This document shows positions 9,711 to 18,765 of a stretch of 64,000 nt of DNA, piece after piece. The position numbers were made by a program, and so were the translations under genes. Position 1 is the stretch's first letter. Every line of letters begins with the position of its first letter. Source of the stretch: Marinomonas aquimarina (GTDB lineage Bacteria; Pseudomonadota; Gammaproteobacteria; Pseudomonadales; Marinomonadaceae); contig NZ_FLOC01000005.1 of NCBI RefSeq assembly GCF_900089755.1, positions 62,001 to 126,000 of the forward strand. The letters run 5' to 3'. Below the pieces are notes generated by a model. It did not search any database and was not told where the DNA came from. It was given only the letters and a program-made list of their open reading frames with translations.

Positions 9711-10661
9711 TTAAAGCGCGCCAACCATCACCTCTTCATAGAGTTTCAACATACGCTCGCCATCGACTTCCATGCAGACTTGTGTCATCGGTACGCCATC
9801 CCAATGGGGTTCTGGATATTCCATCCCTTGCGGGGCAAAGATGGTCTGGCCTACAGCAATACCCTCAGTGACCACACGAATCGCCCCCAGCTCCACTGCA
9901 AAGATACTTGGGTCCAATAAGTAAGCAATGGTCGAGGCATCGTGGAAGTAGCAGCCATTGACACCGAAGCGGTCGCTGTAGAAGTTAATGTAGAACTGGG
10001 CGCAGTCGTAAAGGAAAGTCCCCTGCTCTGGGTTCTTGGCTTTGATACGCTCTAGCACACTGTTATCAAGTAGCACTTGGTGAGTCACATCTAAGCCCAC
10101 CATGGTCACCTGCCAAGGGGCGGTAAACACCGCATCTGCGGCATGGGGCTCGTTAATAATATTCGCTTCGGCGACCGGTGACACGTTACCGTATTCGATG
10201 GCCGTGCCGCCCATTAGAACCACCTCATCGACCAGATTGGCTACTTCTGGATCAAGTTCCAATACTTTGCCTAAGTTACCTAAAGGCCCTAGCGCCACAA
10301 GCGTCACTTCACCTGGGTATTTACGTACTTGTTCGATGATAAATTCGGCTGCACTTTGCTCTAGTGCCTGTTTCGCTGGCGCAGGGTAATCAATGTTACC
10401 AAAGCCATCTGCGCCATGGACAAAATCAGGGAATGGACGTGGCGCCTGCTGAGATGGCACAGCGACACCAGCGGCAACGGGCACATCCACGCCAGCAATT
10501 TCCGTCAGCGTCAGGGCATTCTGAGTAGCCATTTCCACCGGCACATTGCCGTAAGTGGTCGTTAAGCCCAATACCTCAAGCTCTTTGGCTTGGAAGGCAA
10601 AGAAGATCGCCATCGCATCGTCAATGCCAGGATCCGTATCGATAATAATTTTACGTGTCAT
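9711..10661 (-). CDS. Ribonucleoside hydrolase (IunH family)
   Basis: Calcium-dependent N-ribosyl hydrolase that splits nucleosides into base and ribose. The N-terminal signature KIIIDTDPGIDDAMAIF supplies the Asp cluster that binds Ca2+ and ribose, and the C-terminal part carries the FHDAST segment in place of the usual HDP. Length of 316 residues is normal for the family. The ATG at 10661 is chosen because it begins directly before the signature and follows GAGAG; the frame continues upstream only into the ribokinase gene. Starting 17 bp after the ribokinase stop, it forms an operon whose products liberate and then phosphorylate ribose. Base specificity cannot be read from sequence. Confidence 0.92.
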   Translation of the reverse strand: MTRKIIIDTDPGIDDAMAIFFAFQAKELEVLGLTTTYGNVPVEMATQNALTLTEIAGVDVPVAAGVAVPSQQAPRPFPDFVHGADGFGNIDYPAPAKQALEQSAAEFIIEQVRKYPGEVTLVALGPLGNLGKVLELDPEVANLVDEVVLMGGTAIEYGNVSPVAEANIINEPHAADAVFTAPWQVTMVGLDVTHQVLLDNSVLERIKAKNPEQGTFLYDCAQFYINFYSDRFGVNGCYFHDASTIAYLLDPSIFAVELGAIRVVTEGIAVGQTIFAPQGMEYPEPHWDGVPMTQVCMEVDGERMLKLYEEVMVGAL

Positions 10662-10678
10662 GGTTCTCTCGTTATTTC

Positions 10679-11572
10679 TTAAGGCTGTTGTGCTAAAAAC
10701 TCTTGGACTTCCACTAGGCTTGGAATCGAAGGTGCAGCCCCCATACGCGTCACAGCAATCGCTGACGCAGCACAGGCGGTGCGCATGGCAGTGGCGTAAT
10801 CTGAGCCACGCTCCAACTCTGCTAAGCAAAAGCCAATAAAAGTGTCCCCTGCGGCAGTAGTGTCTTTGGCTGCTACTGTAAACGCCGCCACTTGGATATC
10901 TTCTTGCTGAGAAAAATAGCGTACACCGTCTTTACCTAGGGTCATCATCACCGCCAGCTCAGGGTACTGCTTGGGTAAAATCTGCGTCGCTTTTTCAATC
11001 GAGTCCGTATCCGCCAAATCCATCGCTTCTACTTCGTTAACGATCAACAGGTCAATAAAGGGTAATACTTGATGGGTTAGCTCAGCATCCATGGGCGCAG
11101 GGTTAAACGCTACCTTAGCACCCGCTTGTTGCGCCCACTCGAGGGTTTCTGCCACGAGATTGGTCTCATTTTGCAGCAGCACCCAGTCCCCTTCAGAAAG
11201 GGACTCGAGGACGTTTTGAATCTGTACCTGTGATAACTGATGGTTAGCGCCCGCATGCAGGATGATACTGTTCTCTGCACTTGGCGTCAGCTGGATGATG
11301 GCATGCCCTGATACTTGCTCTACTTGGGCAATATTGTCCGTGTTCACACCGTATTCTTGTAGCTGTTGCAGAATATGCTGGTCGGCACGACAGACAGCGC
11401 CAACGTGCTTTACCTCGGCCTGCGCCTTGGCAAGCGCCACCGATTGGTTTGCCCCTTTGCCACCGAGCACTTGTTGGTAGCTGGTGGAACTCAGGGTTTC
11501 ACCTGGACGCACAAAATGCTCCACTTCGTATAAGTGATCGATATTGATCGAACCGATGTTAAAAACGGTCAT
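10679..11572 (-). CDS. rbsK: Ribokinase (PfkB family sugar kinase)
   Basis: Phosphorylates ribose to ribose-5-phosphate. The 297-residue protein has the PfkB N-terminal glycine motif (GGKGANQSVALAKA) and the C-terminal signature DTTAAGDTFIGF, whose Asp is the catalytic base. The ATG follows AGGTGA. No rbsDACB transporter genes are present; instead the next gene is a nucleoside hydrolase, which suggests the ribose comes from nucleoside salvage rather than uptake of free ribose. Assignment to ribokinase within PfkB is by similarity and context. Confidence 0.9.
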   Translation of the reverse strand: MTVFNIGSINIDHLYEVEHFVRPGETLSSTSYQQVLGGKGANQSVALAKAQAEVKHVGAVCRADQHILQQLQEYGVNTDNIAQVEQVSGHAIIQLTPSAENSIILHAGANHQLSQVQIQNVLESLSEGDWVLLQNETNLVAETLEWAQQAGAKVAFNPAPMDAELTHQVLPFIDLLIVNEVEAMDLADTDSIEKATQILPKQYPELAVMMTLGKDGVRYFSQQEDIQVAAFTVAAKDTTAAGDTFIGFCLAELERGSDYATAMRTACAASAIAVTRMGAAPSIPSLVEVQEFLAQQP

Positions 11573-11633
11573 AGGTCACCTTGTTTTATTATTCTAACCA
11601 AACAGTCAATAAAAACATGATTTCATTGTGATT

Positions 11634-11661
11634 AACATAGCCTGCCCCAGCGAAACGTCAA
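11634..11661 (-). promoter_or_regulatory. Candidate promoter of the ribokinase-nucleoside hydrolase pair
   Basis: On the minus strand TTGACG (11661-11656) and TATGTT (11639-11634) are 16 bp apart, about 60 bp upstream of the ribokinase start. The -35 region overlaps a CGAAACGT sequence reminiscent of LacI-family half-sites, which is only suggestive. Confidence 0.4.
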
Positions 11662-11667
11662 TAGGCA

Positions 11668-11703
11668 TAAAAAAACGCCCGCTCTTTGCAGAGCGGGCGT
11701 TTC
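11668..11703 (-). terminator. Rho-independent terminator of argG
   Basis: An 11-bp GC-rich stem (AACGCCCGCTC with GAGCGGGCGTT) has a 6-base loop; on the minus strand it is followed by a long U-run (plus-strand A-run 11668-11675). It lies about 30 bp after the argG stop. Confidence 0.88.
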
Positions 11704-11734
11704 GTATTTATCACATTCGCCGCAGCGAAATGGT

Positions 11735-12964
11735 TTAGTCGCGATCTAGGAAAGTACGACCTTTTTGAGCAGCGATACGCATACGTAGCGCGTTTAGCTT
11801 GATGAAGCCTGCTGCGTCTTTCTGATCGTATGCACCAGCGTCGTCTTCGAAAGTAGCGATTGTGCTGTCGAATAGGCTGTATGGCGACTCACGACCTTCA
11901 ACAATTACGTTGCCTTTGTACAGTTTCAGACGAACCGTACCAGAAACGAACTCTTGAGAAGCGTCGATCAATGCTTGCAGCATACGGCGTTCTTCAGACC
12001 ACCAGAAACCGTTGTAGATCACTTTCGCGTACTTAGGCATGATCTCATCTTTCAGGTGAGCTGCTTCACGGTCTAGCGTGATAGATTCCATTGCGCGGTG
12101 TGCTTTCAGAAGGATAGTGCCCCCTGGAGTTTCGTAACAACCACGAGACTTCATGCCTACGAAACGGTTTTCAACTAGGTCGTCACGACCGATACCGTTT
12201 GCGCCACCGATTTTGTTCAGTGTCTCAAGGATTGTCGCTGGAGACATTGCTTCGCCGTTGATAGAAACTGCATCACCTTTTTCGAAGCCAAGCTCGATGA
12301 TAGTCGGCTCATCTGGTGCTTGCTCAGGCGATACAGACCAACGCCACATGTCTTCTTCAGCGCTCGCCCAAGGATCTTCTAGTAGGTCACCTTCGTAAGA
12401 GATGTGAAGAAGGTTGGCATCCATTGAGTATGGAGATTTCTTCTTAGCGTTAGAGAAATCCACTGGGATGTCGTGCTTCTCACAGTAAGCCATTAGCGTT
12501 TCACGAGACGTTAGGTCCCACTCACGCCATGGTGCAATCACTTGTACACCTGGTTTAAGCGCGTATGCACCTAGCTCGAAACGAACTTGGTCGTTACCTT
12601 TACCTGTTGCGCCGTGAGAGATCGCGTCAGCACCGGTTTCGTTAGCGATTTCGATCAAACGCTTAGCGATTAGTGGACGAGCGATAGACGTACCTAGTAG
12701 GTACTCACCTTCGTACACAGTGTTCGCACGGAACATTGGGAATACGAAGTCACGAACGAATTCTTCACGTAGGTCTTCGATGTAGATTTCTTTAACGCCC
12801 AACGCTTGAGCTTTCGCGCGTGCTGGCTCTACTTCTTCGCCCTGACCCAAGTCAGCGGTAAAAGTTACCACTTCACACTGATACTCTTCTTGAAGCCACT
12901 TCACGATTACTGAAGTGTCTAGGCCGCCCGAGTAGGCTAGCACTACCTTCTTCACGTCAGACAT
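11735..12964 (-). CDS. argG: Argininosuccinate synthase
   Basis: ATP-dependent condensation of citrulline and aspartate, the penultimate step of arginine synthesis. The 409-residue protein starts [18 protein letters not shown], with the PP-loop SGGLDTS that binds ATP, and shows the conserved [13 protein letters not shown] and [17 protein letters not shown] segments. ATG at 12964 is chosen over an upstream in-frame TTG because a GAGGAG ribosome site lies about 10 bp before it and would overlap the longer version. Codon use is strongly biased, consistent with high expression. Neighbouring motY and rnt are also found near argG in Pseudomonas. Confidence 0.97.
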   Translation of the reverse strand: MSDVKKVVLAYSGGLDTSVIVKWLQEEYQCEVVTFTADLGQGEEVEPARAKAQALGVKEIYIEDLREEFVRDFVFPMFRANTVYEGEYLLGTSIARPLIAKRLIEIANETGADAISHGATGKGNDQVRFELGAYALKPGVQVIAPWREWDLTSRETLMAYCEKHDIPVDFSNAKKKSPYSMDANLLHISYEGDLLEDPWASAEEDMWRWSVSPEQAPDEPTIIELGFEKGDAVSINGEAMSPATILETLNKIGGANGIGRDDLVENRFVGMKSRGCYETPGGTILLKAHRAMESITLDREAAHLKDEIMPKYAKVIYNGFWWSEERRMLQALIDASQEFVSGTVRLKLYKGNVIVEGRESPYSLFDSTIATFEDDAGAYDQKDAAGFIKLNALRMRIAAQKGRTFLDRD

Positions 12965-13020
12965 TCTTTTCTTTCTCCTCAACGAGACTCAGCGCAGCCC
13001 AACAGACGGACTACGCGTAG

Positions 13021-13048
13021 TTAATATAAAATAGGCGCTAAGTGTAAA
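13021..13048 (-). promoter_or_regulatory. Candidate argG promoter
   Basis: TTTACA (13048-13043) and TATTAA (13026-13021) with 16 bp between, giving a leader of about 50 nt before the argG ATG. No clear arginine-repressor box is seen. Confidence 0.4.
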
Positions 13049-13075
13049 ATTTCGCCCCCTGCTTAGCAAGGGGCG
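13046..13075 (-). terminator. Probable terminator of motY
   Basis: Stem CGCCCC/GGGGCG with an imperfect inner extension, followed on the minus strand by AAATTTT. It sits 41-70 bp after the motY stop and abuts the argG -35 element. Confidence 0.45.
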
Positions 13076-13116
13076 TACCGGAAAATAGACGCTTTTGATC
13101 GGCTCAAAGCAAGACT

Positions 13117-14073
13117 TTATGGACTTGGCTCAGATAGTGACTGGGCATTATTGCTCGTACGTTCCAGACGAATGGTTACACGACGGTTACGCTCGCGGCC
13201 ATCAATACTGCGGTTATCTGCCGCCGGGTAACGCTCACCATGGTAACGGGAGACAATTTTCTCTGGCGCAATACCCTTTTGCAGTAAGTATTCGGTCACG
13301 CGCTCAGCCCGTAACTTGGACAATTCACGGTTATCACGGCGTGAGCCAATGATGTCTGTATGACCATCAATGTAGATGTATTCTATGGTCGGATCGGCTT
13401 CCACATACATGGCCACCAGATCCAAACGTCGTCGGATACGATCGGTCAGCTCGGTGCCATTATTCGGGAACAAGGCCGCGGTACGGGCAATTTGCTCAAA
13501 GTTCACCGGTAATAAGCTGGCCATGCAGCGACGGAATTCATCGTAAGCTGGGTTAAAATTGATATTACTGAGGGCCACTTCGACGCTCTCTCGACCATTC
13601 TCCCAAGCGGAGCCCGCCACCACAGGATGACGGCCACGATCAAGAGAAGTCAGCATTTGCTCGGCAACTTGCCCCCCTACTTCCACGGTCAAACCATAGC
13701 CTGGGTAAGGCATGACTTCGAGGGTTTCGGGAGAAATACCCGGTATCCAGCTAGGCGCTTGGGAAATAATATACACCTGCCCAGGACCAATCTTTTCATT
13801 CTCAGGATGCAACACGAATTTCATCGGTTCACCAGCTTCCTTAGTGAACTCACCTGTGCCGAAATGGGGAATGGGGTGCGCTAAGGTGCAAGCAAAAATA
13901 TCACCGGACAATGACCATTTTGACTCTTCAATGCTGGACTCATAGCGTGTCAAAGCGCTGCTGTGCATGGCAAAAAGACATCCGACTAATATCCATGCGC
14001 TGTTGAGGAAAGGTTTGGCTATCACGGTAAGAGTTCTCGTTCTCGACTTAGCTTGTATGTTATCATCTTCCAT
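13117..14073 (-). CDS. motY: Sodium-type flagellar motor protein MotY
   Basis: Periplasmic T-ring protein that anchors stator units of polar flagella to peptidoglycan. After a hydrophobic signal segment (ILVGCLFAMHSSA), residues to about 190 form the MotY-specific N-domain, and the C-terminus is an OmpA-like peptidoglycan-binding domain (IYIDGHTDIIGSRRDN, LSKLRAERVTEYL, and a final RNRRVTIRLE). Length of 318 residues suits MotY. The start is uncertain: ATG at 14073 gives a long charged n-region, while an internal GTG at 14025 would give a compact signal peptide. The argG-motY-rnt neighbourhood matches Pseudomonas and supports the call. Confidence 0.88.
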   Translation of the reverse strand: MEDDNIQAKSRTRTLTVIAKPFLNSAWILVGCLFAMHSSALTRYESSIEESKWSLSGDIFACTLAHPIPHFGTGEFTKEAGEPMKFVLHPENEKIGPGQVYIISQAPSWIPGISPETLEVMPYPGYGLTVEVGGQVAEQMLTSLDRGRHPVVAGSAWENGRESVEVALSNINFNPAYDEFRRCMASLLPVNFEQIARTAALFPNNGTELTDRIRRRLDLVAMYVEADPTIEYIYIDGHTDIIGSRRDNRELSKLRAERVTEYLLQKGIAPEKIVSRYHGERYPAADNRSIDGRERNRRVTIRLERTSNNAQSLSEPSP

Positions 14074-14123
14074 CAACTACTCATTAAATTTCTGATCGTA
14101 ATGGCAGAATTAAGGATTCTCTT

Positions 14124-14792
14124 TTGTCTACTCACGAAATCAAAGATCGATTCCGCGGCTTCCTACCCATTGTTATCGACGTAGAAACGGCAGGCTTTAA
14201 TGCAAAAACCGATGCATTACTTGAATTAGCCGCTAGCATTCTACGAATGGATGAAAATGGCGAGTTGTATATTCATGAAACTATGTCGTTTCATATCCAG
14301 CCGTTTGAAGGTGCCAACCTCGAAAAAGAAGCGCTTGATTTTACTGGTATTGACCCATTTGCACCGGGTCGCGATGACCTTCCTGAGAAAGAAGCCTTAA
14401 CCCAGATGTTCAGCAAGGTGCGTAAAGAGCTGAAATCCACAGGTTGTAAACGCGCCATTTTGGTTGGCCACAACGCAGCGTTCGATCACGGCTTCCTGAA
14501 CGCCGCCATTGATCGCAACGACATTAAGCGTAACCCGTTCCACCCATTTTCCAGTTTTGACACCGCCTCCCTATCAGGATTGGCGTTTGGTCAAACAGTA
14601 TTAGCCAAAGCCTGCCAAGTGGCTGGCATTGCCTTTAGCAATTCGCAAGCGCACTCAGCGGAGTACGACACCGAAAAAACCGCCGAGTTGTTCTGTGAAA
14701 TCGTTAACCGCTGGAAACGCTTAGGCGGCTGGAGTCTGGTAGCCGATTCTGAAGGCGACACCATGGAGTCCCTATTTGGGGCAGCAAATTAG
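14124..14792 (+). CDS. rnt: Ribonuclease T
   Basis: DEDD-family 3'-5' exoribonuclease that trims the CCA end of tRNA and matures other stable RNAs. The 222-residue protein has exonuclease motif [11 protein letters not shown], the motif II region around [10 protein letters not shown] and motif [17 protein letters not shown], closely matching E. coli RNase T. A TTG start at 14124 is used; it follows AAGGA with 7-bp spacing, and no in-frame ATG exists that keeps motif I. It is divergent from motY, with about 50 bp shared for both promoters. Confidence 0.96.
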   Translation: MSTHEIKDRFRGFLPIVIDVETAGFNAKTDALLELAASILRMDENGELYIHETMSFHIQPFEGANLEKEALDFTGIDPFAPGRDDLPEKEALTQMFSKVRKELKSTGCKRAILVGHNAAFDHGFLNAAIDRNDIKRNPFHPFSSFDTASLSGLAFGQTVLAKACQVAGIAFSNSQAHSAEYDTEKTAELFCEIVNRWKRLGGWSLVADSEGDTMESLFGAAN

Positions 14793-14916
14793 GCCTTTAG
14801 CATTTCAGCTACTGTGCAGAGCTGGCATTTAAGTTTGCTGGTTCGCTATGATTGAACGCGCTGCCGCCATCGTGCAGCGCGCTAGTAATGACATCATTCG
14901 AATATAGAGCCTTGTT

Positions 14917-15297
14917 ATGACGGGTAAACGACTGGCATTAATAATCCTAGGATGGGTATCCCTGATTACAGGCATTATCGGCATCTTTTTACCATTACTT
15001 CCCACCACTCCTCTGGTTTTGCTTTCCGCTTGGTGTTTTTCCAAGTCCTCCGAGCGTTTTCACCTTTGGCTGCTCAATCATAAATACTTTGGGCCGATTG
15101 TTTCCGACTGGCAATCGGATCAAGGTATCCCGAGAAAAGCGCGCAATCGTGCACTATTATTTATGTGGGCGGGCATGTTGCTGTCCATGTTTATTGTCTG
15201 GCGCTTTTGGGCGACACTTGGTCTGTTTTTCATCGGCACTGCGGTAAGCTTTCATCTCTTACGCATGCCATTACGCAACGAAGAAAAAGAGCTCTGA
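14917..15297 (+). CDS. ybaN: DUF454 (YbaN family) inner membrane protein
   Basis: A 126-residue membrane protein of the YbaN/DUF454 family, biochemical role unknown. It shows the family's opening helix ALIILGWVSLITGIIGIFLPLLPTTP with the conserved Leu-Pro-Thr-Thr-Pro, a WCFSKSSERFHxWL segment and two further helices near the C-terminus. The ATG at 14917 has only a weak ribosome site. It is preceded by 124 bp of non-coding sequence after rnt and has no clear operon partner. Confidence 0.88.
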   Translation: MTGKRLALIILGWVSLITGIIGIFLPLLPTTPLVLLSAWCFSKSSERFHLWLLNHKYFGPIVSDWQSDQGIPRKARNRALLFMWAGMLLSMFIVWRFWATLGLFFIGTAVSFHLLRMPLRNEEKEL

Positions 15298-15324
15298 TGA
15301 TGCCGCTCGGCCACACGCTCTCTA

Positions 15325-15385
15325 GGTTGCGCTATCTGAGTACATTTCTTTAACAATACTTACCGAGTATTGAATGTAGCGCACC
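15325..15385. repeat. Imperfect inverted repeat upstream of the DUF748 gene
   Basis: Three nested complementary arms surround a TACCG loop: CAATACT/AGTATTG (15354-15360 and 15366-15372), TACATT/AATGTA (15341-15346 and 15373-15378) and GGTTGCGC/GCGCACC on the outside, with unpaired bases on the left arm. There is no U-run, so it is not a classical terminator. It may be a leader structure or a small dispersed repeat. Confidence 0.5.
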
Positions 15386-15461
15386 CTATACATCTAAGTA
15401 CAATTTAATAATCAGCATCGCTTTGGCTAGGTCTGTCAGAGCAGACAGCAAGGAGTAGGTT

Positions 15462-18400
15462 ATGACGAAGTTGTTCACACAGTTAAAACCATGGCAAAAG
15501 AAGACACTTATCACGACCGTGGCGTTGCTGATCACTCTAACTGTGCTTTGGGCCCTGATCCCTACGATCACTAAGTGGTTGGCTAATCGATATCTAGAGC
15601 CGCATCAAGCAGAGTTTAGCGCAGCTGAAATCAACCCAGATCTGTTTCCGATTGGTTTAAGCCTATTCAATGTGGCTATCTCACAGCAGGACCAAACCAC
15701 CTTTACCCTAGAACAACTCAGCATTGGCTTAGATTTTTGGCCCCTGTTCACGGGTGCCTTTCATGTCAACCACATCTTAATTGATGGCTTTAACATGCAA
15801 GTCGAGCAACGACCAGAAGGCTGGGTTGTAGCGGGCATCCCAACCTATTCGTCTGATTCTGCGCAGCAAGAAGAAGTGACCGCAGAAGAAGATCAAGCCG
15901 GCAGCGTCCCCCCTACCTTCTTTGTTCGTAATGCTTCGATCAAAGACACCTCAGTGAATCTGACGACAGAGAAGGGAGATGATCGCTTCGCCATCGACAA
16001 CCTAAACATCACAGAAGTGTCCCATGACACATCTATTTGGCGCGGTATTTTCGACATTGAAGCCTCTATTAATAACGGCACTGCTGTGCTGGCAGGTGAT
16101 ATTCGCGCTGATAAAGAGCAAGTCAACGCGGATGTGAATTTGGGCAACCTACAACTGTCGAGTACGGATGTGGCACACTTTTTACCGGCCGGTTTGGGGC
16201 GTTTGTCCGCCAATGGCTTGCAGCTAGAAGGCCAAACTCAAACCATCTATCGTTTTAACGACAGTCCGATGCTAAGTTTTACGGCACCACTGATAACAAT
16301 TGATAGCCAGGACTTCACCCTTGAAGAGGCACAGCAAACAATTACTTGGCAATCATTAAACACAAGCTTTGCTGACTTATCTGTTGATATGATTGACACA
16401 GATACTCTGCAAATAGAGTCCAATAGCGCTCTATCATTAGATGACCTACGTATGGAGAGCGAAGAGCAACGTTTGGACTTTGGCAACCTCCGCCTTAACA
16501 ACAATCTAAAGCTAAGCAAAACAGCTGATACGCTACAACTTGAACAAGCCGATACACAGCTAACATTGGAACAGAGTCACCTTAAAAGTGGTGCTAATAG
16601 TGTCCAACTTGCTCAATTTACAACTCAACTGAACGACGTCACGGCCACATTATTATTAAGTGACTTCACAGGCAGCACCGCGGGCAATATCACGCTGGCA
16701 GCCAATACTGTGGTGGGGCAATTGGCGCAAGGGCAAGACTTTGACCTTCAGGCATTAAGCATTAGCTCACCAATACAGCTGACTCTTGAGCAAGAGGATC
16801 GCAGCCTTGTCGCCCCTCAATTTAAAGTGTCGTTAAATAATGGCCAATTTTCGGGCAACGACCTTGTCGCGCAATTAGACACATTGACCCTTGCATTGGA
16901 AAACACGCAGATTAAGCAAGACAACAGCTCTCTATCACTCTCCACTCAGAGCCAACTTAACTCGGATAACGTTCGTGTATTACTCAACCAAATTGCAGAA
17001 CAGCAGCCTCCAACCAGCGTTAATTACAACCAGTTAACCGTTAGCAGTGATATCGAATGGCAGCAGAACAATGAACAAAGCACGCTCGCCGCAAGTCAAA
17101 ACAGTTTAACCCTTTCAAACCTTGGCGTTGAACAGGCGAACACGCTAACGGGTTTACTTCAAACCCTGCAGCTGAACAGTGATCAGATTCGCTTAGGGCT
17201 GAACAATAATGGCTTGGAGCAACTGGCAGTGCAAAACAACCAGCTCCATTTGGGGGCCCTAGCTTCTACCCTTAGCGATGGCTCTGCCCTATTGAACTGG
17301 AAAGATGTGTCGATCAATAGCTCGAACATCGCCATGATTGATGCAGGCATCACTGCGCAGATCGAGTCGTTTCAGGTACAGGAATTCCTCGCCTCGAAAC
17401 CGAATAGCGAACAACCTCAACCGGCACTGGCGGCATTTGATCAATTGAACGCCAGTAACATTCAGTTAGCGCCAAACGGCGTGACCATTGATAAGGTCAG
17501 CTTGGATAAATTACTGTCTGGGATTGCCCTCGCAGAGGACCGTTCCATTGCCAATTTGGTGCTACCTGACTATCTGCAAACTACACCAGCATCAGAGCAA
17601 GAAAACAAAACCGAGCCCAAAGCTGGAAAACCTGACACACCCGAGCAAGAGGCCGCTTTCTATGCCGTGGTACATCAGATACAGGTATCCCCCGAGTCTC
17701 AATTTATCTTCTCTGATCACGGTATCAAACCGCCTCTTAGCCGAGTTTTAGACATTGAGCAATTAACCATTGAAAACCTCAATACTCGTGACCTGAACGA
17801 ACAAATGCATGTGGTTTTAAGAGCGAAAGATGGCGAATACGCGACCATTGATAGCGATATTAAAATGACACCTGCCGCCAACCGCTTAACCATGGAAGCG
17901 CAAGCCACTATTCGCGAAGTGGAACTGCCTCCTATATCCCCCTATGTGGCCAGTGCGTTAGGCTACGATATCAACGCCGGTCAACTGAACATGGACTTAA
18001 ACCTTAAATCCAATCAAGGGGTGTTAGACGGCAATTCACACATCGTCTTGCGTCAGTTCGACCTTGGCGGCAAGACAGACAGCAATGCCGTTCTTAAAGC
18101 CGGCGCCATCCCGCTAAACCTTGCCGTAGACACCCTAAAGAATCGTGATAACAACATTGTCTTAGACCTGCCCATGAAAGGTGACATTGAAAACCCCAAT
18201 TTCCATTGGCAAAACTTTTTCATGCTGCCGATTCGCCAAGGCTTATTTAAAGCCTCCAGCACTTACTTAATGCAAACCTTTATTCCTTATGCAAACGTCA
18301 TAACGCTGGTGCAATTTGCCGGAGAACAAGTGCTGCGTTTGCGTGTGGAGCCCCTGCAATTTGCCTTGGACGAGGAAGACATTACCGCACCTGAGCAAGA

Positions 18401-18680
18401 AGCTTTCTTGGATCAGATGATTAAGTTGATGAAAGATCGTAAAGATGCGGAATTAAAAGCCTGTGGTGTCTCTGTGGTACGTGATATCAATGATGAGATC
18501 ACCTACCAACTACTAAGTGAAGCAGACCGTGCCGACTTGCTGGCATTGGCGAATCGTCGTGCTGAGTCACTGAAGCGCTATTTGGTGGATAACGGCATTG
18601 CCTCGTCACGGGTATTCTTATGCACACCATCAATCGATGAAGACAAGAACGCCTTACCTCATGTGACCTTTACTTTCTAA
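15462..18680 (+). CDS. DUF748 / AsmA-like envelope protein with OmpA-like C-terminus
   Basis: A 1072-residue protein with a short cytoplasmic N-terminus, one membrane anchor (about residues 15-36) and a very long periplasmic region rich in Asn/Gln/Ser/Leu beta-strand repeats, as in DUF748 and the wider AsmA-like families thought to bridge inner and outer membranes for lipid traffic. The last 90 residues (ADLLALANRRAESLKRYLV and following) resemble an OmpA-like domain. A strong AAGGAG precedes the ATG. It is monocistronic, with the structured leader described above and a perfect terminator behind. Family membership is fairly confident; lipid transport is inference. Confidence 0.85.
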   Translation: MTKLFTQLKPWQKKTLITTVALLITLTVLWALIPTITKWLANRYLEPHQAEFSAAEINPDLFPIGLSLFNVAISQQDQTTFTLEQLSIGLDFWPLFTGAFHVNHILIDGFNMQVEQRPEGWVVAGIPTYSSDSAQQEEVTAEEDQAGSVPPTFFVRNASIKDTSVNLTTEKGDDRFAIDNLNITEVSHDTSIWRGIFDIEASINNGTAVLAGDIRADKEQVNADVNLGNLQLSSTDVAHFLPAGLGRLSANGLQLEGQTQTIYRFNDSPMLSFTAPLITIDSQDFTLEEAQQTITWQSLNTSFADLSVDMIDTDTLQIESNSALSLDDLRMESEEQRLDFGNLRLNNNLKLSKTADTLQLEQADTQLTLEQSHLKSGANSVQLAQFTTQLNDVTATLLLSDFTGSTAGNITLAANTVVGQLAQGQDFDLQALSISSPIQLTLEQEDRSLVAPQFKVSLNNGQFSGNDLVAQLDTLTLALENTQIKQDNSSLSLSTQSQLNSDNVRVLLNQIAEQQPPTSVNYNQLTVSSDIEWQQNNEQSTLAASQNSLTLSNLGVEQANTLTGLLQTLQLNSDQIRLGLNNNGLEQLAVQNNQLHLGALASTLSDGSALLNWKDVSINSSNIAMIDAGITAQIESFQVQEFLASKPNSEQPQPALAAFDQLNASNIQLAPNGVTIDKVSLDKLLSGIALAEDRSIANLVLPDYLQTTPASEQENKTEPKAGKPDTPEQEAAFYAVVHQIQVSPESQFIFSDHGIKPPLSRVLDIEQLTIENLNTRDLNEQMHVVLRAKDGEYATIDSDIKMTPAANRLTMEAQATIREVELPPISPYVASALGYDINAGQLNMDLNLKSNQGVLDGNSHIVLRQFDLGGKTDSNAVLKAGAIPLNLAVDTLKNRDNNIVLDLPMKGDIENPNFHWQNFFMLPIRQGLFKASSTYLMQTFIPYANVITLVQFAGEQVLRLRVEPLQFALDEEDITAPEQEAFLDQMIKLMKDRKDAELKACGVSVVRDINDEITYQLLSEADRADLLALANRRAESLKRYLVDNGIASSRVFLCTPSIDEDKNALPHVTFTF

Positions 18681-18710
18681 GCCTGCTTAGACAGATACGG
18701 CAAAGCATAA

Positions 18711-18746
18711 AAAAAGCCTCGACCCTGCAAAGGGTCGAGGCTTTTT
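18711..18746. terminator. Bidirectional terminator, DUF748 gene / glycerate kinase
   Basis: A perfect 16-bp stem, including flanking A5 and T5 runs, encloses a GCAA tetraloop. It lies between two convergent genes and can terminate both. Confidence 0.92.
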
Positions 18747-18765
18747 AGTGTTTGACCACTCGTGC

